A stretch of 8,439 nucleotides of DNA. Source: an uncultured bacterium (GTDB lineage Bacteria > Actinomycetota > Coriobacteriia > Coriobacteriales > Coriobacteriaceae). Numbering within the stretch: position 1 is the first letter of the stretch; the number at the start of each line of letters is the position of its first letter. Location: positions 1 to 8,439 of the forward strand of contig CAJMPU010000040.1 of the NCBI GenBank assembly GCA_905215505.1. Direction: 5' to 3'. The notes under the pieces were generated by a model. The model was not told the DNA's origin. It worked only from the letters and a program-made list of their open reading frames with translations, and did not search any database. The position numbers and the translations under genes are program-made. Positions 1 through 6,044 of this stretch are shown one piece after another.

Positions 1-1
1 C

Positions 2-1012
2 CGCGCCCGCATCACGCCCGAAACCGAGCTTGACGTGCCAGCCACCTCCGTCTACCAGGCCGGTGCCATTAAGCTGGAGGAGGAGCTCTCCCCCGCTGAG
101 GCCTTCGAAACCGGCATGGGCGAGGCTGCCTACGCCTACTTGGCCGAGCACGCTACCAAGCGCTTCGTCATCGATGTGCCCGCATACCAGCACGCCACGG
201 TTACCGTGCGCGTGAGTGGCGTCGATGCCGCCGCGGCCATCGCCGCTGTCGACGTCGTCGCCCGCCCGCAGGCAACGCTTGACCTGCATATCGCCTTAGA
301 CTCGCCCGCCGAGGGCGAGGGTGTCGTGGGCTCCGTGCTACGCGTGTGCGCCCACGAGTACGCCACCGTCAACGTGACCTGCACGCAGACGCTCGACGAT
401 AGCTGGATCGCGCTCGACGACACCGGCCTGTTCCTGGACGAGGGCGCGCGCGTCAACGTGCAACACACCGTCCTGGGTGCCGGCGCCAGCGCCACCGGCC
501 TTGCCGGCGACCTGCTGGGCGATACCGCCAAGATCACCATCGATACCGATTACCTGGGCGCCCGCGAGCAGGTGCGCGACTTTAACTATGAGCTGCGCCA
601 CCGCGGTCGCAAGACCGAGTGCGAGATCGACGCCAACGGCGTGCTGACCGGCACGTCCAAGAAGGTCTACCGCGGCACCATCGACCTCGTGCACGGCTGC
701 AAGGGTGCAACCGGTACCGAGCGCGAGACGGTGCTCTTGGCCAACAAGGGCGTCGACAACAAGACCGTTCCCGTCATCCTATGCGATGAGGACGACGTCG
801 CCGGCAACCACGGCGCCACCATCGGTCACGTCCGCGACGAGCAGCTGTTCTATCTCGCCTGCCGCGGCCTTGACCAAAACGCCGCCGAGGACCTGTTCAT
901 CCGCGCCAAGCTGGAGGACGCCGCGCTTTCCGCCACCGACGAGCGCACCCGCGCCGCCGTCGTCCGCCTGGGAAACAACCTGATCGACAACTTTGAAGAG
1001 GAGCTCGCATGA
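2..1012 (+). CDS. sufD: SufD-family Fe-S cluster assembly protein (5' partial)
   Basis: This is a SufB/SufD family protein, part of the SufBC2D-type scaffold complex that assembles iron-sulfur clusters in the cytoplasm. The reading frame is open to the left edge of the window, so the true start is upstream; a GTG at 35 lies inside the coding sequence and has no convincing ribosome binding site. The C-terminal SufBD core is recognisable. It includes a beta-helix-like stretch (HTVLGAGASATG), the RDFNYELRHRGRKT segment, and the family signature HGATIGHVRDEQLFYLACRG. The His of HGAT (codon 809-811) matches the conserved His of SufD. The stop overlaps the sufS start (ATGA), which indicates translational coupling. 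SufC and SufB are not visible and are presumably upstream. SufB and SufD are homologous, but the HGAT signature and the position just before sufS favour SufD. Confidence 0.9.
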   Translation, partial: RARITPETELDVPATSVYQAGAIKLEEELSPAEAFETGMGEAAYAYLAEHATKRFVIDVPAYQHATVTVRVSGVDAAAAIAAVDVVARPQATLDLHIALDSPAEGEGVVGSVLRVCAHEYATVNVTCTQTLDDSWIALDDTGLFLDEGARVNVQHTVLGAGASATGLAGDLLGDTAKITIDTDYLGAREQVRDFNYELRHRGRKTECEIDANGVLTGTSKKVYRGTIDLVHGCKGATGTERETVLLANKGVDNKTVPVILCDEDDVAGNHGATIGHVRDEQLFYLACRGLDQNAAEDLFIRAKLEDAALSATDERTRAAVVRLGNNLIDNFEEELA

Positions 1013-2334
1013 TCGACACCGAGCACGTTAAATGCGACACCTGCACTGCCCCCGAGCCCATGGAGCTCGACGCCAGCGACGAGGCTTCGCGCGGCTGGCC
1101 CACCGTGGACATCGAGACCAACCCCTACAAGGGCCAGTTCCCGCTGTTCCAGCAGCACCCCGAGATCGCCTTCCTCGATAGCGCCGCCACCGCGCAGCGC
1201 CCTGCCTGTGTGCTCGACGCCGAGCGCGACTTCTACCAGCGCATGAACGCCAACCCCCTGCGCGGCCTGTACTCGCTGTCCGTCGAGGCCACCGACGCCA
1301 TCGCGAAGGTCCGCCAGCAGATCGCTGACCTCATCGGCGCCTCACAGGCCAACGAGGTCGTCTTCACCCGCAACACGAGCGAGTCGCTCAACCTGGTCGC
1401 TAAGAGCTTTGCGCCCACAGTGCTCGAACCGGGCGACGAGGTCGTCATCACCATCATGGAGCACCACTCCAACCTGATTCCGTGGCAGCAGGTCTGCCGC
1501 GAGACCGGCGCCAAGCTCGTCTACCTCTACCCCACCAAGACCGGCCAGCTCACCACCGAGGAGGTTCTTGCCAAGGTGGGTCCCAAGACAAAGATCCTAG
1601 CCGTGGGACAGGTCTCCAACGTGCTGGGCGTCGAGAACCCGGTCAAGAACCTCGGCAAACTCGTGCACAAGTACGGCGGCTACCTGGTCGTCGACGGCGC
1701 GCAGTCGCTGCCGCACATGCCGGTCGATGTGGCCGACCTGGGCGCCGACTTCTTTGCCTTTAGTGCGCACAAGGCCATGGGCCCCATGGGCATCGGCGTG
1801 CTGTGGGGCAAGATGGACCTGCTCAACGCCATGCCGCCCATGCTTACCGGCGGCGAGATGATCGATTCGGTCACCGAGCAGAACGCTGTCTGGGCTCCCG
1901 TCCCCGAGAAGTTCGAGGCCGGCACGCAGGACGCCGCCGGCATCTTCGCCACGGGCGCCGCACTCGATTACCTGGTCAACACGGTGGGTTACGAGAACAT
2001 CCAGGCCCGCGAGCAGGCACTCGTCCACTATCTGATGGGCGAACTCATGCAGCTCGACTTTGTCCAGATCATCGGCTCCATCTATTGGGACAACCACCAC
2101 GGCGTCGTGAGCTTTAACGTCAAGGGCATCCACCCGCACGACGTAGCGAGCATCATGGACATGGACGGCGTCTGCATTCGCGCCGGCCACCACTGTGCGC
2201 AGCCGCTGCTCACCTGGCTGGGCGTCGAGAACCTTGCCTGCTGCCGCGCCAGCGTGGCCCTCTACAACGACAAGGCCGATATCGACAAGTTCATCGCCGG
2301 CCTGCATCACGTTTGGAGCACGTTCAATGGGTAA
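1009..2334 (+). CDS. sufS: SufS cysteine desulfurase (class V aminotransferase fold)
   Basis: This PLP-dependent enzyme removes sulfur from L-cysteine, giving alanine and an enzyme persulfide that is passed to SufU for Fe-S assembly. The protein has 441 residues, about 25-35 longer than typical SufS. Visible motifs are EHHSNLIPWQQ (H152/H153, cofactor region), SAHKAMGPMG with the Schiff-base lysine K255, RAGHHCAQPL with the catalytic cysteine C396, and CRASVALYN with R413 for substrate carboxylate binding. The start is the ATG overlapping the sufD stop, preceded at five bases by a purine-rich GAAGAGGAG site. The N-terminal extension before the conserved NPYKGQFPLF segment carries a C9-x-x-C12 pair that is not part of the usual fold. 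The 3' end overlaps sufU by 8 bases. The HHCAQP-type loop is characteristic of SufS rather than IscS/NifS. Confidence 0.95.
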   Translation: MIDTEHVKCDTCTAPEPMELDASDEASRGWPTVDIETNPYKGQFPLFQQHPEIAFLDSAATAQRPACVLDAERDFYQRMNANPLRGLYSLSVEATDAIAKVRQQIADLIGASQANEVVFTRNTSESLNLVAKSFAPTVLEPGDEVVITIMEHHSNLIPWQQVCRETGAKLVYLYPTKTGQLTTEEVLAKVGPKTKILAVGQVSNVLGVENPVKNLGKLVHKYGGYLVVDGAQSLPHMPVDVADLGADFFAFSAHKAMGPMGIGVLWGKMDLLNAMPPMLTGGEMIDSVTEQNAVWAPVPEKFEAGTQDAAGIFATGAALDYLVNTVGYENIQAREQALVHYLMGELMQLDFVQIIGSIYWDNHHGVVSFNVKGIHPHDVASIMDMDGVCIRAGHHCAQPLLTWLGVENLACCRASVALYNDKADIDKFIAGLHHVWSTFNG

Positions 2335-2761
2335 TCTGTACACCTCCACCACGTTTATGGAGCACAACTCGCACCCCGACTACAAGTACGAGATGGACGC
2401 CCCCACGCACGAGCACGACGGCATCAACCCCAGCTGCGGAGACGAGCTCACCTTGCAGCTGCGCGTTGAGAACGACGTGATCGAGGAGGCGTCCTTTACC
2501 GGCCACGGCTGCGCCATTAGCCAGGCCAGCGCCGACATCATGGCCGACCTCATCACCGGCGAGACCGTCGAGGAAGCTCGCCGCTTGGCAGAGCTCTTCC
2601 TCGCCATGATCCGCGGCGAGCAGCTCTCCGAGGAGGACTTGGAAGACCTGGACGAGGCCGCCCAGCTCCAGGACATCTCGCACATGCCCGCCCGCGTCAA
2701 ATGCGCCGAGCTCGCCTGGCGCACCCTCGACGGCATGCTCACGGGACAAAATAATCAGTAG
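2327..2761 (+). CDS. sufU: SufU sulfur-transfer/scaffold protein
   Basis: SufU is the IscU-fold, zinc-binding partner of SufS that accepts the persulfide sulfur and delivers it to the SufBCD scaffold. The protein has 144 residues, normal for the family. The three conserved cysteines are C37 in NPSCGDE (with the adjacent Asp of the metal site), C62 in GHGCAISQAS, and C126 in RVKCAELAW. The SufU-type insertion between the second and third cysteines is present (GETVEEARRL through QLQDISHMPAR), which separates it from IscU. The start chosen is the ATG at 2327, inside the sufS 3' end, with a TGGAG ribosome binding site nine bases upstream. An in-frame extension back to 2195 only re-reads sufS codons. 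It is the last gene of the operon, and a terminator follows. Confidence 0.93.
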   Translation: MGNLYTSTTFMEHNSHPDYKYEMDAPTHEHDGINPSCGDELTLQLRVENDVIEEASFTGHGCAISQASADIMADLITGETVEEARRLAELFLAMIRGEQLSEEDLEDLDEAAQLQDISHMPARVKCAELAWRTLDGMLTGQNNQ

Positions 2762-2771
2762 TATTTGTCCC
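2743..2771 (+). other. Stem-loop enclosing the sufU stop codon
   Basis: GGGACAAA (2743-2750) and TTTGTCCC (2764-2771) are perfect inverted repeats. Two more pairs (TA/TA) form if one A is bulged. The sufU TAG (2759-2761) sits in the loop. No T-run follows, so it is not itself a classical terminator. It could stabilise the 3' end or pause ribosomes or polymerase just before the terminator at 2790. Confidence 0.4.
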
Positions 2772-2789
2772 AAATCTTAAGAATTTTGT

Positions 2790-2831
2790 TGGCCGAATCG
2801 CTTGACAAGAGTGGTTCGGCCATTTTCTATT
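2790..2831 (+). terminator. Rho-independent terminator of the suf operon
   Basis: TGGCCGAATC (2790-2799) pairs with GGTTCGGCCA (2813-2822), ten pairs including one G-U, around a 13-base loop, and is followed by TTTTCTATT. The T-rich tail reaches into the stop codon of the convergent transposase-like gene. On the opposite strand the stem is followed by AACAAAATT, so termination in that direction would be weak. Confidence 0.75.
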
Positions 2832-3627
2832 CCGAGCCCTCAGCCTGAGCATTCACCCGAACATAAGCGCGCACGATACGAGAGACGGTACTCTTGCTGA
2901 TTCCCGTATATCGTTCGATCTCGCGCACCGTGTAGCCGACATCGTGCAGGGCGAAAATGATTCCATCTCGCCGCGAGGGCGCTACGGTCTTGAGTTCGTT
3001 GAGCGGCACGCCCAGGCGCTTCGCCATCTTGTCGGCAAACGCACGCCGCTCCCACTCTGTCTCATCCATATCGTGAATCACCGGATCGGAACCATCGGGC
3101 ATCGACAGAGAATAATCCAGAAACCCCTTGGCAGACTCAAAGAGCTCAAGCACACAAGAAGGGTCCGAAAATCCCCTCGTCGTATCGTTGTCATACGCTC
3201 TCAGATACTCGGCAAAGCTGCTCCAGGGATAACGCTCGATCAGGGCGATACCCGCCTCCTGCGGATTAGCGTGAACATAGCGAATGGCAGCCATTAGATA
3301 ACGGTCGGTATCGAGCGAGCGCCGGTCAAAACGGTTCTGGAACAGATGACCCGTGCGCCCCGTGCGCTTATTGAACCGCCGCGCGTACGTCAAAAGCAGC
3401 CGGTGCATCGCCGCGCTCATCGCGTCCTCGTAATCTGCAAGCACCAGATGCACGTGATTGCCCATAAGGCACCAGGCGATAACCGTCACGCCCGCCTCGC
3501 GGCAGCACTCGCGCATCAGCTCCAAAAACTCCCACCGGTCTTCATCGCCCTCAAAGATGAGCTGCTTGCCCACACCGCGGGCACAGACATGGTAAAAGCC
3601 GGTAACCGTTCTCCAAACGCGCTGCAT
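2827..3627 (-). CDS. REP-associated/IS200-type Y1 transposase-like protein with C-terminal HTH
   Basis: The protein has 266 residues and belongs to the Y1 (HUH) single-strand DNA transposase superfamily, REP-associated tyrosine transposase (RAYT) branch. The N-terminus has the typical FYHVCARGVGKQLIF strand. The metal-binding HUH motif is GNHVHLVL (H58, H60). The candidate nucleophile is Y117 in RYVHANPQEAG, the usual YxHxNP block. The C-terminal part (about 219-256) reads as a helix-turn-helix, with TVREIERYTGISKSTVSRIV as the recognition region, perhaps a target-DNA binding module. The start at 3627 is preceded by a good site (GAAGGGAG) and the family homology begins there; the frame stays open back to 3840 but that part looks non-coding. 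No terminal repeats or second ORF are visible, so it looks like a domesticated or single-copy relative rather than a complete insertion sequence. Confidence 0.85.
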   Translation of the reverse strand: MQRVWRTVTGFYHVCARGVGKQLIFEGDEDRWEFLELMRECCREAGVTVIAWCLMGNHVHLVLADYEDAMSAAMHRLLLTYARRFNKRTGRTGHLFQNRFDRRSLDTDRYLMAAIRYVHANPQEAGIALIERYPWSSFAEYLRAYDNDTTRGFSDPSCVLELFESAKGFLDYSLSMPDGSDPVIHDMDETEWERRAFADKMAKRLGVPLNELKTVAPSRRDGIIFALHDVGYTVREIERYTGISKSTVSRIVRAYVRVNAQAEGSE

Positions 3628-3660
3628 GGCGCTCCCTTCGCCGGGATCTGATTGCCATCC

Positions 3661-3689
3661 AATACAGCACGATTGAAGCGTGCCATCAA
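3661..3689 (-). promoter_or_regulatory. Candidate promoter of the transposase-like gene with a dyad in its spacer
   Basis: Read on the minus strand, TTGATG (3684-3689) and TGTATT (3661-3666) lie exactly 17 bases apart and resemble -35 and -10 boxes. The spacer is itself an inverted repeat, GCACG-N7-CGTGC, filling it end to end. Transcription would start near 3653, about 25 bases before the ATG. The dyad could be an operator bound by the gene's own HTH; that is inference. Confidence 0.4.
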
Positions 3690-3931
3690 AACATTCACGC
3701 AAAACAATACACTCGCGCGGCCAAAGGCAGTAAACGGGCGGCGAACGGCACCGTTGCAACAGGTCAACCCCTGCAACGCTTACAAGAGCTGACCAAAAGC
3801 TTGCCCAAGACGAACCCCCTCTACGGAAGTTCGCGACCACAGAACATATAGTTAAACCGTTTCAATTAAAACTTCCGGACTTCTCGCTACGAAAACTGAG
3901 CCGTTCGCCGAATATTCCGTGCATTTCGCGG

Positions 3932-3937
3932 TATTAT
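3932..3937 (+). promoter_or_regulatory. Candidate -10 element for the NifU-like/GGGtGRT operon
   Basis: TATTAT lies about 95 bases before the start codon, followed by AGGGG where transcription could begin near 3944. No good -35 box is found at 16-18 bases, so an activator or a non-standard promoter is possible. The call is tentative. Confidence 0.3.
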
Positions 3938-3953
3938 AGGGGCTGCATGTCAT

Positions 3954-4006
3954 GTCCCTTTCGAAGGGTCGCCCGGCAATCGCCAGCCACGACCCCCAGA
4001 CGGGAC
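3954..4006 (+). promoter_or_regulatory. Structured 5' leader of the NifU-like/GGGtGRT operon
   Basis: The leader can form a nested structure: GTCCC (3954-3958) with GGGAC (4002-4006), GGGTCG (3966-3971) with CGACCC (3990-3995), and GGC (3975-3977) with GCC (3982-3984) around AATC. A competing hairpin, CCCTT-TCG-AAGGG (3956-3968), uses the same bases as the first two stems. Mutually exclusive pairings are typical of regulatory leaders. I do not match it confidently to a known riboswitch class. It ends about 25 bases before the start codon, leaving the ribosome binding site outside the fold. Confidence 0.4.
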
Positions 4007-4030
4007 GCCAACACGATAGAGAGGAGAGGC

Positions 4031-4765
4031 ATGCAGTACTCACAGGAAGTGGAGAACATGTGCCCCGTTGCCAAGGGTGCATACCACGGCCCCGCACCCA
4101 TCCCCGAGGAGGGCAAGTGGGTCCAGGCTAAGGAGATTTCCGACATCTCCGGTCTTACGCACGGTGTGGGTTGGTGCGCACCTCAGCAGGGCGCCTGCAA
4201 GCTCACGCTGAACGTCAAGGACGGCATCATCGAGGAGGCCCTCGTTGAGACCATCGGCTGCTCGGGCATGACCCACTCTGCTGCCATGGCTTCCGAGATC
4301 CTTCCCGGTAAGACCATCCTCGAGGCCCTCAACACCGACCTCGTCTGCGACGCCATCAACGTTGCTATGCGCGAGATCTTCCTGCAGATCGTTTACGGCC
4401 GCAGCCAGACCGCGTTCTCCGAGGGCGGCCTGCCCGTGGGCGCCTCCCTCGACGACCTCGGCAAGGGCCTTCGCTCTCAGGTCGGCACCATGTTCGGCAC
4501 CAAGGCCAAGGGCGCTCGTTACCTTGAGCTCGCTCAGGGCTACGTCACCCGCATGGCTCTCAACGACAAGAACGAGATCATCGCATTCGAGTTCCTGAAC
4601 CTCGGCAAGTTCACCGACGCCGTCAAGGCCGGCAAGACCCCCGAGGAGGCCATCGCTGGCGCTATGGGCCACTATGGTCAGTGGGAGAACGCTGCCAAGT
4701 ACATCGACCCGCGCACCGACGAGGAGACTCACTCCGTCGCCAGCGTGTTCCCGGTTCACGAGTAG
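4031..4765 (+). CDS. NifU/IscU-like iron-sulfur scaffold protein (GGGtGRT partner)
   Basis: The protein has 244 residues and an IscU/NifU N-terminal-type domain. The segment GACKLTLNVKDGIIEEA with C56 matches the first IscU cysteine region, and ETIGCSGMTHSAAMASE with C77 matches the second (GCGSAIASS). The third canonical cysteine (HCS) has no clear equivalent; C106 in LVCDAIN is the nearest candidate. Extra cysteines are C11 and C49. The C-terminal half (about 135-230) is not part of the IscU fold and carries LRSQVGTMFGTKAKGARYLELAQGYV (split here as LRSQVGTMFGTKAKG and ARYLELAQGYV) and a helical end. The start at 4031 is chosen because AGGAGAGG lies just upstream; the frame is open to 3947 but that part forms the structured leader. 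A GGGtGRT gene follows after 18 bases, an arrangement I know from other anaerobes. Role as a cluster scaffold is inferred from family. Confidence 0.85.
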   Translation: MQYSQEVENMCPVAKGAYHGPAPIPEEGKWVQAKEISDISGLTHGVGWCAPQQGACKLTLNVKDGIIEEALVETIGCSGMTHSAAMASEILPGKTILEALNTDLVCDAINVAMREIFLQIVYGRSQTAFSEGGLPVGASLDDLGKGLRSQVGTMFGTKAKGARYLELAQGYVTRMALNDKNEIIAFEFLNLGKFTDAVKAGKTPEEAIAGAMGHYGQWENAAKYIDPRTDEETHSVASVFPVHE

Positions 4766-4783
4766 AAAGGGAGGGAAATAACT

Positions 4784-5788
4784 ATGACTGTTACGTTCGA
4801 AGGTTACGAGCGCCGCGCTGACAAGATCAACAAGTGCCTCGCCGACAACGGCATCGCCTCCCTCGAGGAAGCTCTGCAGATCTGCACCGACAAGGGCTTC
4901 AACCCGCGTGAGATCGTCAACAACACCCAGTCCATCGCCTTCCAGAACGCCGAGTGGGCCTACACCCTCGGTTGCGCTCTCGCTGTCAAGCGTGGCGCCA
5001 AGACCGCTTCTGAGGCTGCCGCCATCATCGGCGAGGGCATCCAGGCCTTCACCGTTCCCGGCTCCGTCGCCGAGGACCGCAAGGTCGGTCTGGGCCACGG
5101 CAACCTGGGCGCTATGCTGCTCTCCGACGACACCGAGTGCTTCGCCTTCCTGGCTGGCCACGAGTCCTTCGCTGCCGCTGAGGGTGCTATCGGCCTGGCT
5201 CTGAACGCCAACAAGGCTCGCAAGAAGCCGCTGCGCGTCATCCTCAACGGTCTGGGCAAGGACGCTGCTCAGATCATCGCCCGCATCAACGGCTTCACCT
5301 ACGTGAAGACCCAGTTCGACTACTACACGGGCGAGCTCAAGGTCGTCGAGACCATCCCCTACTCCGATGGTCCCCGCGCTGCCGTTAACTGCTACGGCTC
5401 CGACGACGTCCGCGAGGGCGTTGCCATCATGTGGCACGAGAACGTCGACATCTCGATCACCGGTAACTCCACCAACCCCACGCGCTTCCAGCACCCCGTC
5501 GCTGGCACCTACAAGAAGGAGCGCCTCGAGGCTGGCAAGAAGTACTTCTCCGTCGCTTCTGGTGGCGGCACTGGCCGTACCCTGCACCCGGACAACATGG
5601 GCGCCGGCCCTGCCTCTTACGGCATGACCGACACCATGGGTCGCATGCACTCCGACGCCCAGTTCGCCGGTTCTTCCTCCGTGCCTGCGCACGTCGACAT
5701 GATGGGTCTCATCGGCATGGGCAACAACCCCATGGTCGGTGCCACCGTCGCCTGCGCTGTCGCCGTCGAGGAGGCCCTCAAGGCCTAA
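4784..5788 (+). CDS. GGGtGRT protein, function unknown
   Basis: The protein has 334 residues and belongs to the conserved family named for its GGGtGRT motif, seen here as GGGTGRT at residues 260-266 within SVASGGGTGRTLHPDNMG. No enzymatic activity is established for the family as far as I know. Other features are a glycine-rich GLGHGNLGAMLLSDD segment (about 102-116), six cysteines (C18, C34, C64, C119, C203, C324), a MWHENVDISITGNSTNPTRF segment, and a methionine/glycine-rich end (MGLIGMGNNPMVGATVACA). There is no signal peptide or membrane span, so it is cytoplasmic. A strong AAGGGAGG site sits nine bases before the ATG, and the gene is cotranscribed with the NifU-like gene. Codon choice (many GCT, GGT, TCT codons beside C-ending ones) suggests high expression. 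The scaffold partner suggests an Fe-S or sulfur-related role; that is inference. Confidence 0.92.
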   Translation: MTVTFEGYERRADKINKCLADNGIASLEEALQICTDKGFNPREIVNNTQSIAFQNAEWAYTLGCALAVKRGAKTASEAAAIIGEGIQAFTVPGSVAEDRKVGLGHGNLGAMLLSDDTECFAFLAGHESFAAAEGAIGLALNANKARKKPLRVILNGLGKDAAQIIARINGFTYVKTQFDYYTGELKVVETIPYSDGPRAAVNCYGSDDVREGVAIMWHENVDISITGNSTNPTRFQHPVAGTYKKERLEAGKKYFSVASGGGTGRTLHPDNMGAGPASYGMTDTMGRMHSDAQFAGSSSVPAHVDMMGLIGMGNNPMVGATVACAVAVEEALKA

Positions 5789-5823
5789 TCGCGCCCGCGC
5801 GATGCTCATATAGTTGAGTTTTG

Positions 5824-5856
5824 GAGCCGCTACCTTTCGAGGTAGCGGCTCTTTTT
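5824..5856 (+). terminator. Rho-independent terminator after the GGGtGRT gene
   Basis: GAGCCGCTACC (5824-5834) pairs perfectly with GGTAGCGGCTC (5841-5851), eleven pairs with a six-base loop TTTCGA, followed by TTTTT. It ends the NifU-like/GGGtGRT operon about 35 bases after the stop. Confidence 0.93.
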
Positions 5857-5953
5857 GTTTGCGCTGCTGCAGGGTGGCTAATGCCGATATACCAGTTGGG
5901 GCGAAATACGAGATGAGACGAGATGGAACGTCAAAGTGTCCATGACACCCACC

Positions 5954-5962
5954 TGCCATAAT
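5954..5962 (+). promoter_or_regulatory. Possible extended -10 promoter of the flavoprotein gene
   Basis: TGCCATAAT fits an extended -10 (TGN plus CATAAT) about 80 bases before the ATG at 6045. No convincing -35 hexamer is at the right distance; TGACA at 5943 is too close. The call is weak. Confidence 0.25.
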
Positions 5963-6044
5963 TGCCCTTTACCGATTTGCCGAGTCTTTGCGGCCCCATT
6001 GCCGATCACCCGTGCGACAATGCGCCGGACGAGAAAGGAATCCG

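Larger units (their letters stand above)
3628..4030. other. Divergent intergenic region (no gene seen)
   Basis: About 400 bases separate the minus-strand transposase-like gene from the plus-strand NifU-like gene. I see no protein family in either strand. It holds the candidate promoter of the transposase-like gene (3661-3689), an inverted repeat CGTTGCA-N13-TGCAACG (3752-3778), an A+T-rich stretch (about 3840-3880), a possible -10 element (TATTAT at 3932-3937), and a folded leader (3954-4006). Confidence 0.6.

Noticed and set aside
2195..2326. Longer sufU reading frame
   Set aside because: It only overlaps sufS codons; SufU homology starts at 2327, where a ribosome binding site is present.
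1597..2367. 256-codon minus-strand open frame across sufS
   Set aside because: It is a shadow of sufS codon bias; the sense strand has intact SufS catalytic motifs.
3628..3840. In-frame N-terminal extension of the transposase-like protein
   Set aside because: Family homology and a good ribosome binding site begin at 3627, and the candidate promoter lies inside the extension.
3840..3855. SOS-box-like GAACATATAGTT
   Set aside because: The spacing is one base off the GAACN4GTTC consensus and it is not upstream of the dinD-like gene.
3954..4006. Assignment of the leader to the SAM-I riboswitch because of CCCGGCAA
   Set aside because: The remaining conserved SAM-I core elements and stem order do not fit; the short match alone is not enough.
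3947..4030. Upstream start for the NifU-like gene
   Set aside because: No ribosome binding site there; the segment forms the structured leader, while AGGAGAGG precedes the ATG at 4031.
4040..5959. Very long open frame (639 codons) on the minus strand, antisense to the NifU-like and GGGtGRT genes
   Set aside because: It mirrors the strongly biased codons of two well-recognised plus-strand genes, runs through their terminator, and the product is low-complexity Val/Gly/Leu-rich with no family resemblance.
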